This document shows positions 17,376 to 27,054 of a stretch of 64,000 nucleotides of DNA, piece after piece. The position numbers and the translations under genes were made by a program. Source of the stretch: Enterobacter sp. RIT418 (GTDB lineage: Bacteria; Pseudomonadota; Gammaproteobacteria; Enterobacterales; Enterobacteriaceae); NCBI RefSeq assembly GCF_003057745.1, contig NZ_QBJD02000010.1:62001-126000 (forward strand), given 5' to 3'. Numbering within the stretch: the first letter of the stretch is position 1; each line of letters opens with the position of its first letter. Under the pieces are notes generated by a model. That model saw only the letters and a program-made list of their open reading frames with translations, had not been told where the DNA came from and did no database searches.

Positions 17376-18782
17376 ATGGCCGTATCGTCCCGCATTCGTT
17401 TTTTAGTATTACTCCCCCTACTTGCTGCTGGAGCCGTTCACGGTGCGCCGCATTCCTTTATCCAGCAGGCGCAGAACCCGTTTGATAATGACGGCGACAG
17501 CCTGCCGGATCTCGGCCTTGCCGCGCCTACGGGGGAAGGGGAGAAGCACCTCGCGGAGATGGCGAAAGCCTTCGGTGAAGCCAGCATGACCGACAACGGC
17601 CTCACCACCGGGGAGCAGGCGCGCCAGTTTGCGTTCGGTCAGGTGCGCGATGCCCTGAGCGGTGAAGTGAATCAGCACATCGAGTCCTGGCTCTCGCCGT
17701 GGGGTAATGCCAGCGTTAACGTGCTGGTGGACAACGACGGCAAATTCAACGGCAGCAGCGGGAGCTGGTTTGTGCCGTGGAATGACACTAACCACTACTT
17801 AACCTGGAGCCAGCTTGGCCTGACGCAGCAGACGGACGGCCTGGTGAGCAATGCCGGCGTCGGTCAGCGCTGGGTGGCCGGCTCCTGGCTGCTGGGCTAC
17901 AACACCTTCTACGATAACCTGCTTGACGAAAACCTCCAGCGAGCCGGGCTGGGCGCGGAAGCGTGGGGCGAGAACCTGCGCCTTTCCGCAAACTACTATC
18001 AGCCGCTCGCCGGATGGCGCGAAAGCGCCGAGACAAAAGAACAGCGCATGGCGCGCGGCTACGACGTCACGGCGAAGGCATGGCTGCCGTGGTTTCACCA
18101 TCTCAATACCAGCGTCAGCTTTGAACAGTATTTTGGCGATAACGTCGATCTGTTCAACAGCGGCACCGGCTACCACAACCCGGTGGCCGTGAATCTTGGG
18201 CTGAACTACACGCCCGTTCCGCTGGTGACCCTAACCGCGGCCCACAAGCAGGGGGAGAGCGGCGTGAGCCAAAATAATCTCGGCCTGAAGCTTAACTATC
18301 GCTTCGGCGTGCCGCTGGCAAAACAGCTCTCCGCCAGCGAGGTTGCCGCGGCACGCTCGCTGCGCGGCAGCCGTTACGACGCCCCGGAGCGGGACAGCCT
18401 GCCGGTGATGGAGTTCCGCCAGCGCAAAACGCTGTCGGTCTATCTGGCGACGCCGCCGTGGGACCTGAAGCCCGGGGAAACGGTTATGCTTAAGCTGCAG
18501 ATCCGCAGCGCGCACGGTATTCGTCAGCTTCACTGGCAGGGTGATACGCAGGCGCTGAGCCTGACGTCGCCGGCTAACGGGCGCAGCAGCGATGGCTGGA
18601 GCGTGATAATGCCCGCCTGGGACGATAGCGAGGGGGCGAAAAACCGCTGGCGGCTGTCGGTGGTGGTGGAAGATGAACGGGGGCAGCGCGTCTCCTCCAA
18701 TGAGATCGCGCTTACCGTGGTGCAGCCGCTCGTTGCATTACCGAACGACGATCCGCGGTGGAAGTTGCTGCCGGACGAATAG
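17376..18782 (+). CDS. ychO: Invasin-like inverse autotransporter protein YchO
   Basis: 468 residues; E. coli YchO has 464. A signal peptide (RFLVLLPLLAAGAVHGAPHS) is followed by a helical plug-like segment and the inverse-autotransporter (intimin/invasin) beta-barrel, with WLSPWGNASV, SWFVPW and YNTFYDNLLDENLQRAG as typical strands, then one Ig-like domain at the C-terminus (residues ~360-460). It probably sits in the outer membrane; its E. coli role in adhesion is weakly defined. I prefer the ATG at 17376 over the TTG at 17373. It converges on narL with 2 bases between stops. Confidence 0.93.
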   Translation: MAVSSRIRFLVLLPLLAAGAVHGAPHSFIQQAQNPFDNDGDSLPDLGLAAPTGEGEKHLAEMAKAFGEASMTDNGLTTGEQARQFAFGQVRDALSGEVNQHIESWLSPWGNASVNVLVDNDGKFNGSSGSWFVPWNDTNHYLTWSQLGLTQQTDGLVSNAGVGQRWVAGSWLLGYNTFYDNLLDENLQRAGLGAEAWGENLRLSANYYQPLAGWRESAETKEQRMARGYDVTAKAWLPWFHHLNTSVSFEQYFGDNVDLFNSGTGYHNPVAVNLGLNYTPVPLVTLTAAHKQGESGVSQNNLGLKLNYRFGVPLAKQLSASEVAAARSLRGSRYDAPERDSLPVMEFRQRKTLSVYLATPPWDLKPGETVMLKLQIRSAHGIRQLHWQGDTQALSLTSPANGRSSDGWSVIMPAWDDSEGAKNRWRLSVVVEDERGQRVSSNEIALTVVQPLVALPNDDPRWKLLPDE

Positions 18783-18784
18783 CC

Positions 18785-19435
18785 TTAGAAAATACGCTCC
18801 TGATGGACCCACACCGCCGCTTCAACGCGGGATTTGAGCTTCATTTTCTTCAGCATGTGCTTCACGTGGACCTTAACCGTGCTTTCGGTGATGTCCAGGC
18901 GGCGGGCGATCATCTTGTTCGGCAGGCCCTGGGCAATCAGCTTCAGAATGTCGCGCTCGCGCGGGGTGAGCTGGCTGACGTCACGGTCAGAGGTGGCGCG
19001 GTTAGCTCGCAGGCTGGCGGCCAGGACCGGCGTTAACGCTTCGCTCAACACCATCTCTCCGGCGGCCGCTTGCTGCAGCGCCTTGAGCAGATCCTCTGGC
19101 TCCATATCTTTCAGCAGATAGCCGTCAGCCCCGCGCTTGAGCGCCGTGACCACGTCTTCCTCATGATTCGAGACGCTAAAGACCACCACGCGGCCAGAAA
19201 GCGATTTCTCACGCAGCTTGTCGAGCGTTTCCAGACCGTTCATGCCCGGCATGTTGAGATCGAGCAGAATCAAATCCGGATCGAGCGACTCGGCAAGCTC
19301 TATCCCCTGTTCGCCGTTGCTGGCTTCACCGACGACGGTGATATCGGGCGCCATGCTGACAAGCTGTTTCACGCCGGTGCGCAGCATCGGATGGTCATCG
19401 ATCAACAGGATAGAGGCCGGTTCCTGATTAGTCAT
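18785..19435 (-). CDS. narL: Nitrate/nitrite response regulator NarL
   Basis: 216 residues, the E. coli length. Receiver domain with phospho-acceptor Asp near residue 59 ([14 protein letters not shown]) and LuxR-type helix-turn-helix at the C-terminus ([20 protein letters not shown]). Phosphorylated by NarX, it activates narK and narG and represses alternative anaerobic pathways by binding TACYYMT heptamers. The start overlaps the end of narX by 8 bases, so the pair is translationally coupled. Confidence 0.97.
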   Translation of the reverse strand: MTNQEPASILLIDDHPMLRTGVKQLVSMAPDITVVGEASNGEQGIELAESLDPDLILLDLNMPGMNGLETLDKLREKSLSGRVVVFSVSNHEEDVVTALKRGADGYLLKDMEPEDLLKALQQAAAGEMVLSEALTPVLAASLRANRATSDRDVSQLTPRERDILKLIAQGLPNKMIARRLDITESTVKVHVKHMLKKMKLKSRVEAAVWVHQERIF

Positions 19436-21224
19436 GGTTTTCTCCTTGAGCAGTTATGAGCGGTTTTTCGGGAACAAAGGTGACGACAACTTCGGTGCCG
19501 CCCGTTTCAGCCCGGCGAACCTGGCAATCACCGCGCAGGCTTTGCGCGCGGTCTCGCATGATGATGAGGCCGTAGTGGTTACTTCTTTCGGCATTTTCCG
19601 GCACGCCGCGGCCGTTATCCCTGACGCTAAGCTTCACCTGATTGTTCTGGTGGCTCACGGTGACGGTCACCGCCGTCGCTTCGGAATGCTTGAGCACGTT
19701 GCTCATCGCTTCGCGGGCGATTTGCAGCAGATGAATCGCCTGATGGGAGGGGACGAACCGCGGCGGCAGCTGGTAGTCCAGCCTGACCGGAAAGCCCAGG
19801 CGGGCGCTAAACTCGCTGCAGCTGGCCTCAAGCGCCGGGCGTAAGCCCGGCTCGGTCAGCTGCAGGCGGAAGGTGGTTAACAGCTCGCGAAGCTGTATCC
19901 AGGAGGTATTCAGCTCGTTGCGCACCTGGCTGAGCAACTGCTTGCTGCTCTCCGGCATGCCTTCCCCCTGCATCTGCAGACAGCTTATCTGCATCTTCAT
20001 GCAGGAGAGCGACTGGGCGATGGAGTCATGAAGCTCGCGGGCAATGGTCGCGCGCTCCTCCATCACGATGAGCTGCTGCTGCTTTTCCTGATGACGGTCA
20101 AGCGCCAGCGTGGCGGTCAGCTGTTCGACCAGCGTGTCCACGAGCTGCTGCTGATCGTGGCTAAGATGACGCCCGGCTGGCAGCGTGGCCAGCAGGATGC
20201 CGTACTGGGTGTGGCTGTCCGTCAATCGCCATTTCAGGGTTGTTCCGCTGGTATTCTGCGCGGGCAGGCTGCGCGGGCACAGGTGGCAACCCTTTTCGTC
20301 GCAGGACACGTCCGACTGGCAGGTAAACTCCTGATGGTTTTCTTCATCTTCGATATCGTAAACGCGCAGCTCAAGGTCATGCAGCAGGGTAAGGTTTTGC
20401 AGGCCGTTAAGGACCGGCGAGAGCCGCTCGCACAGCGGCACCTGCATGTGCAGGCGGCGGTTGGCCTGCCACAGGAAGGAGAGGATCTCGTTTTTCTGCT
20501 CCAGCCCGGCGGTTTTCTCCTGAACCCGTTTTTCCAGCACCGCATAGCTTTCGGAGAGCTCTTCCGACATGGTGTTCAGCGCCTGGCCGAGCATCGCCAT
20601 CTCATTGCGCCCGTGAATGTGCGTGCGCTGGCTAAAATCCCGGTCGGCGACGGCGCGCGCCATGACCAGCAGCGCTCGCCACGGCTTCAGAAGCCGCGCG
20701 CGCAGCCAGATGATGGTGAAAATCAGCAGCATGGCCATAAACATCGCCATGATGACGTGTGTTCTAACCACGCTGTCGATACGCATTTCGGTGGTGTGGT
20801 CGAACGAAGAGACGAGGGCATCAATGCGCGAAACAAAGGCCGCGACGTCCGCCGCAACCGTATCCTGACTTTTGGCCTGCTGCAGGCCCGGCCTGAGCTG
20901 GGTGTGCCAGTAGCCCTGCAGCGCTTTCAGCTGCGCCTCTTGTCCGTCGCGCTTCGCGGCTCTTTCCAGTTCCGGGCTAAAGGCGGTATGCTCCATGTCG
21001 GCGATGAGCGGAAGGTCGTCCTGGGTCAAAGGCACCGCGGCGAGCAGGCGATAACTCTGCATGCGTAGCGAACCTGCCTCGTTGATGGCATGCGCATTAC
21101 CCTGTACGCCCTGTACCAGCCAGCCAGAGATCGCCATGCCGGTCACACCGATCGCGGTGGACAGCAAAACGATAAGCGCCAGCTGGTTAACCAGCGTGAG
21201 TGGAGATAAACATCTTTTTAACAT
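19428..21224 (-). CDS. narX: Nitrate/nitrite sensor histidine kinase NarX
   Basis: 598 residues, as in E. coli. Two membrane helices frame a periplasmic sensor with the nitrate-binding P-box ([12 protein letters not shown], residues ~47-58). HAMP linker, cysteine-rich central region ([12 protein letters not shown]) and HisKA_3 kinase domain follow, with the phosphorylated His in [12 protein letters not shown] and ATP-site [11 protein letters not shown] chose [12 protein letters not shown] at 21224, matching E. coli; the upstream in-frame ATG at 21299 overlaps putative NarL sites. narK is divergent. Confidence 0.96.
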   Translation of the reverse strand: MLKRCLSPLTLVNQLALIVLLSTAIGVTGMAISGWLVQGVQGNAHAINEAGSLRMQSYRLLAAVPLTQDDLPLIADMEHTAFSPELERAAKRDGQEAQLKALQGYWHTQLRPGLQQAKSQDTVAADVAAFVSRIDALVSSFDHTTEMRIDSVVRTHVIMAMFMAMLLIFTIIWLRARLLKPWRALLVMARAVADRDFSQRTHIHGRNEMAMLGQALNTMSEELSESYAVLEKRVQEKTAGLEQKNEILSFLWQANRRLHMQVPLCERLSPVLNGLQNLTLLHDLELRVYDIEDEENHQEFTCQSDVSCDEKGCHLCPRSLPAQNTSGTTLKWRLTDSHTQYGILLATLPAGRHLSHDQQQLVDTLVEQLTATLALDRHQEKQQQLIVMEERATIARELHDSIAQSLSCMKMQISCLQMQGEGMPESSKQLLSQVRNELNTSWIQLRELLTTFRLQLTEPGLRPALEASCSEFSARLGFPVRLDYQLPPRFVPSHQAIHLLQIAREAMSNVLKHSEATAVTVTVSHQNNQVKLSVRDNGRGVPENAERSNHYGLIIMRDRAQSLRGDCQVRRAETGGTEVVVTFVPEKPLITAQGENHD

Positions 21225-21292
21225 AGAGTTGCCGGGCTCCTGACGTGACCTGACTGCAGGAATGGCGATATTCTGGTGCATACCCTGGAGTA

Positions 21293-21424
21293 TACCCATA
21301 CCAATAAAGGATTACCTCTAAATTGCCGGTGGGGTTAGGTTTTGAAGAGGGGGAGTATCCCAGCGCCTCAGCGCGGTGAAAAACCACGTCTTTTTGAGCG
21401 TAAATCTCTACTCACTAAGGGTAA
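21293..21424. promoter_or_regulatory. Cluster of NarL-heptamer-like sites in the narX-narK gap
   Basis: TACCCAT (21293-21299) and TACCTCT (21313-21319) fit the NarL consensus TACYYMT. TACTCAC (21409-21415) followed by AAGGGTA forms an imperfect inverted pair. Their place upstream of the narK FNR box agrees with nitrate-activated narK in E. coli. Confidence 0.55.
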
Positions 21425-21461
21425 TGACTTTTTTTTCGCCGCAAAACCACTGCCTTTTCCT

Positions 21462-21475
21462 TTGATTTATATCAA
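21462..21475 (+). promoter_or_regulatory. FNR box upstream of narK
   Basis: TTGATTTATATCAA is a perfect FNR consensus (TTGAT-N4-ATCAA), about 60 bases before the narK ATG. It should drive anaerobic expression of narK. Confidence 0.85.
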
Positions 21476-21533
21476 CTTACCGCCCGCCTAAACCCCTAAT
21501 GTTTGCAGCATCATTCGAGAATCAGAGGTGTCT

Positions 21534-22931
21534 ATGAGTCACTCATCCGCTCCCGAAAGGGAAAATGGTGCCGTTATTACTGACTGGCGTCCGGAAGATC
21601 CGGCGTTTTGGCAGCAGCGGGGTCACAAGGTTGCAAGCCGCAACCTGTGGATTTCAGTTCCATGTTTGCTGTTAGCGTTTTGCGTATGGATGTTGTTTAG
21701 TGCCGTGGCGGTTAACCTGCCGAAGGTGGGTTTCTCCTTTACGACCGATCAGCTGTTTATGCTGACCGCGCTTCCGGCACTGTCCGGCGCGCTGCTGCGC
21801 GTGCCTTACGCATTTATGGTTCCGCTGTTTGGCGGCCGCCGCTGGACGGCATTCAGTACCGGGATCATGATCGTTCCGTGCGTGTGGCTGGGCTTCGCCG
21901 TGCAGGATACCTCCACGCCGTTTAGCGTCTTCGTGATCATCTCCCTGCTGTGCGGCTTTGCCGGCGCAAACTTTGCGTCCAGCATGGCGAACATCAGCTT
22001 CTTCTTCCCGAAAGAGAAGCAGGGCGGCGCGCTGGGCATTAACGGCGGTCTGGGCAATATGGGCGTGAGCGTGATGCAGCTGATTGCGCCGCTGGCGATC
22101 TCCGTGTCCATCTTCGCGGCCTTCGGCGGTACGGGCGTTGAGCAGCCGGACGGTTCATCCCTCTATCTGCAAAACGCGGCCTGGATCTGGGTGCCGCTGC
22201 TGGTGGTCTTTACGCTGGCGTCCTGGTTCTTCATGAACGATCTGTCCGCCTCTAAGGCTTCTCTAAGCGAGCAGCTGCCGGTGCTGAAGCGCGGCCACCT
22301 GTGGGTCATGGCGCTGCTGTACCTGGCGACCTTCGGCTCCTTTATCGGGTTTTCTGCGGGCTTTGCGATGCTGTCTAAAACCCAGTTCCCTGACGTGCAG
22401 ATCCTTCAGTACGCGTTCTTCGGCCCGTTCATCGGCGCGCTGGCCCGTTCTACCGGCGGGATGATTTCCGACCGCCTGGGCGGCACGCGCGTTACGCTGG
22501 TGAACTTTATCGTGATGGCTATCTTCTGCGCGCTGCTGTTCCTGACGCTGCCGGTCAACGGCCAGGGCGGTAACTTTATTGCCTTCTTCGGCGTGTTCAT
22601 GGTGCTGTTCCTGACGGCCGGGCTGGGCAGTGCGTCCACCTTCCAGATGATCTCCGTGATCTTCCGCAAGCTGACGATGGACCGCGTGAAGGCGCAGGGC
22701 GGCTCTGAGGAGCAGGCGATGCGTGAAGCGGCAACGGACACCGCGGCAGCGCTGGGCTTTATCTCTGCGATTGGCGCAATTGGCGGCTTCTTTATTCCAA
22801 AAGCGTTCGGCATTTCGCTGGATCTTACCGGTTCTCCGGCGGGCGCAATGAAAGTCTTCCTCATCTTCTATATCGCCTGCGTTGCCATAACGTGGCTGGT
22901 ATATGGACGTAATACCAAGAAAAACAAGTAA
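21534..22931 (+). CDS. narK: Nitrate/nitrite antiporter NarK
   Basis: 465 residues (E. coli 463). Inner-membrane MFS transporter with twelve hydrophobic helices that exchanges nitrate for nitrite, feeding NarGHI. The two nitrate-signature glycine helices are visible (GFAGANFASSMANISFFFP and GLGSASTFQMISVIF), as are the conserved substrate arginines in RVPYAFMVPLFGG and GALARSTGG. The ATG at 21534 (MSHSSAPERE) matches E. coli; a GTG two codons upstream is in frame but unlikely. Confidence 0.96.
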   Translation: MSHSSAPERENGAVITDWRPEDPAFWQQRGHKVASRNLWISVPCLLLAFCVWMLFSAVAVNLPKVGFSFTTDQLFMLTALPALSGALLRVPYAFMVPLFGGRRWTAFSTGIMIVPCVWLGFAVQDTSTPFSVFVIISLLCGFAGANFASSMANISFFFPKEKQGGALGINGGLGNMGVSVMQLIAPLAISVSIFAAFGGTGVEQPDGSSLYLQNAAWIWVPLLVVFTLASWFFMNDLSASKASLSEQLPVLKRGHLWVMALLYLATFGSFIGFSAGFAMLSKTQFPDVQILQYAFFGPFIGALARSTGGMISDRLGGTRVTLVNFIVMAIFCALLFLTLPVNGQGGNFIAFFGVFMVLFLTAGLGSASTFQMISVIFRKLTMDRVKAQGGSEEQAMREAATDTAAALGFISAIGAIGGFFIPKAFGISLDLTGSPAGAMKVFLIFYIACVAITWLVYGRNTKKNK

Positions 22932-22947
22932 GTTTGATTATCCGTTC

Positions 22948-22975
22948 GCGCGGCCGTAGTGCCGCGCTTTTTTTT
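22948..22975 (+). terminator. Intrinsic terminator after narK
   Basis: GCGCGGC / GCCGCGC stem with a 6-base loop followed by eight T, 17 bases after the narK stop. Confidence 0.85.
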
Positions 22976-23060
22976 ACCTTCTATTAGTTACAACATACTT
23001 AAAGATGCTCTCCCACCGCCCGGCGCGGCACTGCGATCGCCATCACTCTACAGGGATGCC

Positions 23061-23142
23061 TACCCCTTAATACCTAAGATGTTAAAAAACGCCGTGCCTT
23101 TTGTACGATAAAACTATTTTTTCCATATATATCAATAACATA
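23061..23142 (+). promoter_or_regulatory. Distal narG activation region: NarL site and possible IHF site
   Basis: TACCCCT (23061-23067) fits the NarL heptamer and lies about 195 bases before the start site implied by the FNR box. TATCAATAACATA (23130-23142) resembles an IHF site. In E. coli narG, IHF bends the DNA so that NarL bound near -195 contacts the promoter; the spacing here agrees. The rest of the 22932-23310 gap shows no gene. Confidence 0.55.
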
Positions 23143-23210
23143 TAAAATTAAAAATTATACCGCTTTGGTGGTAGTGCATGTAATACCTCGTTACAGAGAG
23201 CCCCCCAGCC

Positions 23211-23224
23211 TTGATCGTTATCAA
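23211..23224 (+). promoter_or_regulatory. FNR box upstream of narG
   Basis: TTGATCGTTATCAA, a perfect FNR consensus, 87 bases before the narG ATG. With FNR centred at -41.5 the start site would be near 23259. Confidence 0.88.
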
Positions 23225-23310
23225 TTCTCCACAGGTTTCAGAGCGTTACCTTCGCTGCAAATCAGCAATGTCGATTTAGAGAGCCACAGGCTCCACACAG
23301 GAGATACCCG

Positions 23311-26300
23311 ATGAGCAAATTTTTGGATCGGTTCCGCTACTTCAAGCAGAAGGGCGAAACCTTTGCCGATGGGCACGGCCAGGTTCTGGAAACCAACCGG
23401 GACTGGGAGGACGGCTACCGTCAGCGCTGGCAGCATGACAAGGTTGTCCGCTCTACCCACGGCGTAAACTGCACGGGCTCGTGCAGCTGGAAGATTTTCG
23501 TTAAGAACGGCCTGGTGACCTGGGAAGTGCAGCAGACCGACTATCCGCGCACGCGCCCTGATATGCCAAACCACGAGCCGCGCGGCTGCCCTCGCGGCGC
23601 GAGCTACTCCTGGTATCTGTACAGCGCCAACCGTCTTAAATACCCGCTGATGCGCAAGCGCCTGATGAAGATGTGGCGCGAAGCAAAAGCGCAGCACAGC
23701 GATCCGGTCGACGCATGGGCATCCATCATTGAAGACGCCGACAAAGCGAAAAGCTTCAAGCAGGCTCGCGGTCGCGGCGGCTTTGTGCGCTCCTCCTGGA
23801 AAGAAGTCAACGAGCTGATTGCGGCCTCTAACGTCTATACCGTCAAAACCTACGGCCCTGACCGCGTGGCGGGCTTCTCGCCGATCCCGGCGATGTCGAT
23901 GGTCTCCTACGCATCCGGCGCGCGCTACCTCTCCCTGATTGGCGGGACCTGCCTGAGCTTCTATGACTGGTACTGCGACCTGCCGCCTGCGTCTCCACAG
24001 ACCTGGGGCGAGCAGACCGACGTGCCGGAATCCGCGGACTGGTATAACTCCAGCTACATCATTGCCTGGGGATCTAACGTCCCGCAGACCCGTACCCCGG
24101 ACGCCCACTTCTTTACCGAAGTGCGTTACAAAGGCACTAAAACCGTCGCGGTCACCCCTGACTACGCGGAAATCGCCAAGCTCTGCGACCTGTGGCTGGC
24201 GCCGAAGCAGGGCACCGATGCGGCGATGGCGCTGGCGATGGGCCACGTCATGCTGCGCGAGTTCCACCTCGATAAGCCAAGCCAGTACTTCACCGACTAC
24301 GTGCGCCGCTATACCGACATGCCGATGCTGGTCATGCTGGAAGAGCGCGACGGCTATTACGCCGCAGGCCGCATGCTGCGCGCCGCCGACCTGGTGGATT
24401 CACTGGGCCAGGAAAACAACCCGGAATGGAAAACCGTTGCCTTTAACAGCGACGGCGAAATGGTAGCGCCTAACGGTTCTATCGGCTTCCGCTGGGGTGA
24501 AAAGGGTAAATGGAACCTCGAGCAGCGCGACGGCACGAGCGGCGCGGAAACCGAGCTGCGCCTCAGCATGCTGGGCAGCCAGGACGACATCGCGGAAGTC
24601 GGCTTCCCGTACTTTGGCGGCGACGGCACCGAGCACTTCAACAAGGTTGAGCTGCAAAACGTGCTGATGCACAAGCTGCCGGTGAAGCGCCTGCAGCTGG
24701 CCGACGGCTCTACCGCGCTGGTGACCACCGTTTACGACCTGACCATGGCGAACTACGGCCTTGAGCGCGGCCTGAACGATGAAAACTGCGCAACCGGCTA
24801 TGACGACGTTAAAGCGTACACCCCCGCGTGGGCAGAGAAGATCACCGGCGTGCCGCGCGCGCAGATCGTCCGCATCGCCCGCGAGTTTGCGGAAAACGCC
24901 GACAAGACCCACGGCCGTTCAATGATCATCGTCGGGGCCGGTCTGAACCACTGGTATCACCTGGACATGAACTACCGCGGCCTGATCAACATGCTGATCT
25001 TCTGCGGCTGCGTGGGCCAGAGCGGCGGCGGCTGGGCGCACTACGTGGGCCAGGAAAAGCTGCGTCCGCAGACCGGCTGGCAGCCTCTGGCGTTTGGCCT
25101 TGACTGGCAGCGTCCGGCGCGCCACATGAACAGCACCTCCTACTTCTATAACCATTCCAGCCAGTGGCGCTACGAGACGGTGACCGCGCAGGAACTGCTG
25201 TCGCCAATGGCGGATAAATCCCGCTACAGCGGCCACCTCATTGACTTCAACGTGCGCGCCGAGCGCATGGGCTGGCTGCCGTCCGCGCCGCAGCTGGGCA
25301 CCAACCCGCTGCGTATCGCGGAAGAGGCGAAGAAGGCGGGCATGACACCGGTGGATTACACCGTTAAGTCCCTGAAGGACGGCTCCCTTCGCTTCGCTGC
25401 GGAACAGCCTGAAAACGGTAAAAACCACCCGCGCAACCTGTTTATCTGGCGTTCAAACCTGCTGGGCTCGTCCGGTAAAGGCCACGAGTACATGCTGAAG
25501 TATCTGCTGGGCACCGAGCACGGTATCCAGGGCAAAGATCTCGGCAAGCAGGGCGGCGTGAAGCCGGAAGAGGTGGAATGGCAGGACAACGGCCTGGACG
25601 GCAAGCTGGATCTGGTGGTGACGCTGGACTTCCGCCTGTCGAGCACCTGCCTGTACTCCGACATCGTGCTGCCAACCGCGACCTGGTATGAAAAAGACGA
25701 TATGAATACCTCGGACATGCATCCGTTTATTCATCCGCTGTCTGCCGCCGTTGATCCGGCGTGGGAATCCAAAAGCGACTGGGAAATCTATAAGGGCATC
25801 GCGAAGAAATTCTCTGAAGTCTGCGTAGGCCACCTCGGCAAAGAGACCGACGTGGTGACGCTGCCAATCCAGCACGACTCCGCCGCCGAGCTGGCGCAGC
25901 CGCTGGACGTGAAGGACTGGAAAAAAGGCGAATGCGACCTGATCCCGGGCGTGACCGCGCCGCACATCATTCCGGTTGAGCGTGACTATCCGGCGACCTA
26001 CGAGCGCTTTACCTCTATTGGCCCGCTGATGGAGAAAATCGGCAACGGCGGTAAAGGCATCGCGTGGAATACCCAGAGCGAAATGGATCTGCTGCGCAAG
26101 CTCAATTACACCAAGGCGGAAGGCCCGGCCAAAGGCCAGCCGATGCTGAACACGGCAATTGACGCGGCGGAGATGATCCTGACCCTGGCGCCGGAAACCA
26201 ACGGCCACGTAGCGGTGAAGGCGTGGGCGGCCCTGAGCGAATTTACCGGACGCGACCATACGCATCTGGCGAAGAATAAAGAGGAAGAGAAAATTCGCTT

Positions 26301-27054
26301 CCGCGATATTCAGGCCCAGCCGCGCAAAATCATCTCCAGCCCGACCTGGTCTGGGCTTGAAGACGAGCACGTCTCTTACAACGCCGGTTACACCAACGTT
26401 CACGAGCTGATCCCGTGGCGCACCCTGTCAGGCCGCCAGTCTCTGTATCAGGATCACCAGTGGATGCGCGACTTCGGTGAAAGCCTGCTGGTCTATCGTC
26501 CGCCGATTGACACCCGCTCCGTAAAAGAGGTGATGGGCGATAAATCCAACGGCAATCCGGAGAAAGCGCTGAACTTCCTGACGCCGCACCAGAAGTGGGG
26601 CATTCACTCTACCTACAGCGACAACCTGCTGATGCTGACCCTGGGTCGCGGCGGTCCGATCGTGTGGATGAGTGAAGCGGACGCGAAGGAGCTGGGCATT
26701 GTCGATAACGACTGGATCGAAGTGTTCAACAGCAATGGCGCATTGACCGCGCGTGCGGTCGTGAGCCAGCGCGTGCCGGCTGGGATGACCATGATGTACC
26801 ACGCTCAGGAACGTATCGTGAACCTGCCGGGTTCAGAGATAACGGAACAGCGCGGCGGTATTCATAACTCCGTGACCCGCATTACGCCGAAGCCAACCCA
26901 CATGATCGGCGGCTATGCGCAGCTGGCCTACGGCTTTAACTACTACGGTACGGTAGGGTCTAACCGCGATGAGTTCGTGGTGGTCCGTAAGATGAAGAAT
27001 ATTAACTGGTTAGACGGCGAAGGTAATGACCAGGTACAGGAGAGCGTAAAATGA
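23311..27054 (+). CDS. narG: Respiratory nitrate reductase A, alpha subunit NarG
   Basis: 1247 residues, the E. coli length. Cytoplasmic molybdenum (bis-MGD) subunit that reduces nitrate to nitrite. The N-terminal FS0 [4Fe-4S] ligands appear as HGVNCTGSCSW and, 45 residues on, RGCPRGASYSW; a conserved Asp near residue 223 (SPQTWGEQTDVPESADWYN region) would bind Mo. C-terminal MGD-binding domain present (MYHAQERIVNLPGS). Its stop overlaps the narH start by 4 bases (ATGA). Expression should need FNR and NarL-P. Confidence 0.98.
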   Translation: MSKFLDRFRYFKQKGETFADGHGQVLETNRDWEDGYRQRWQHDKVVRSTHGVNCTGSCSWKIFVKNGLVTWEVQQTDYPRTRPDMPNHEPRGCPRGASYSWYLYSANRLKYPLMRKRLMKMWREAKAQHSDPVDAWASIIEDADKAKSFKQARGRGGFVRSSWKEVNELIAASNVYTVKTYGPDRVAGFSPIPAMSMVSYASGARYLSLIGGTCLSFYDWYCDLPPASPQTWGEQTDVPESADWYNSSYIIAWGSNVPQTRTPDAHFFTEVRYKGTKTVAVTPDYAEIAKLCDLWLAPKQGTDAAMALAMGHVMLREFHLDKPSQYFTDYVRRYTDMPMLVMLEERDGYYAAGRMLRAADLVDSLGQENNPEWKTVAFNSDGEMVAPNGSIGFRWGEKGKWNLEQRDGTSGAETELRLSMLGSQDDIAEVGFPYFGGDGTEHFNKVELQNVLMHKLPVKRLQLADGSTALVTTVYDLTMANYGLERGLNDENCATGYDDVKAYTPAWAEKITGVPRAQIVRIAREFAENADKTHGRSMIIVGAGLNHWYHLDMNYRGLINMLIFCGCVGQSGGGWAHYVGQEKLRPQTGWQPLAFGLDWQRPARHMNSTSYFYNHSSQWRYETVTAQELLSPMADKSRYSGHLIDFNVRAERMGWLPSAPQLGTNPLRIAEEAKKAGMTPVDYTVKSLKDGSLRFAAEQPENGKNHPRNLFIWRSNLLGSSGKGHEYMLKYLLGTEHGIQGKDLGKQGGVKPEEVEWQDNGLDGKLDLVVTLDFRLSSTCLYSDIVLPTATWYEKDDMNTSDMHPFIHPLSAAVDPAWESKSDWEIYKGIAKKFSEVCVGHLGKETDVVTLPIQHDSAAELAQPLDVKDWKKGECDLIPGVTAPHIIPVERDYPATYERFTSIGPLMEKIGNGGKGIAWNTQSEMDLLRKLNYTKAEGPAKGQPMLNTAIDAAEMILTLAPETNGHVAVKAWAALSEFTGRDHTHLAKNKEEEKIRFRDIQAQPRKIISSPTWSGLEDEHVSYNAGYTNVHELIPWRTLSGRQSLYQDHQWMRDFGESLLVYRPPIDTRSVKEVMGDKSNGNPEKALNFLTPHQKWGIHSTYSDNLLMLTLGRGGPIVWMSEADAKELGIVDNDWIEVFNSNGALTARAVVSQRVPAGMTMMYHAQERIVNLPGSEITEQRGGIHNSVTRITPKPTHMIGGYAQLAYGFNYYGTVGSNRDEFVVVRKMKNINWLDGEGNDQVQESVK

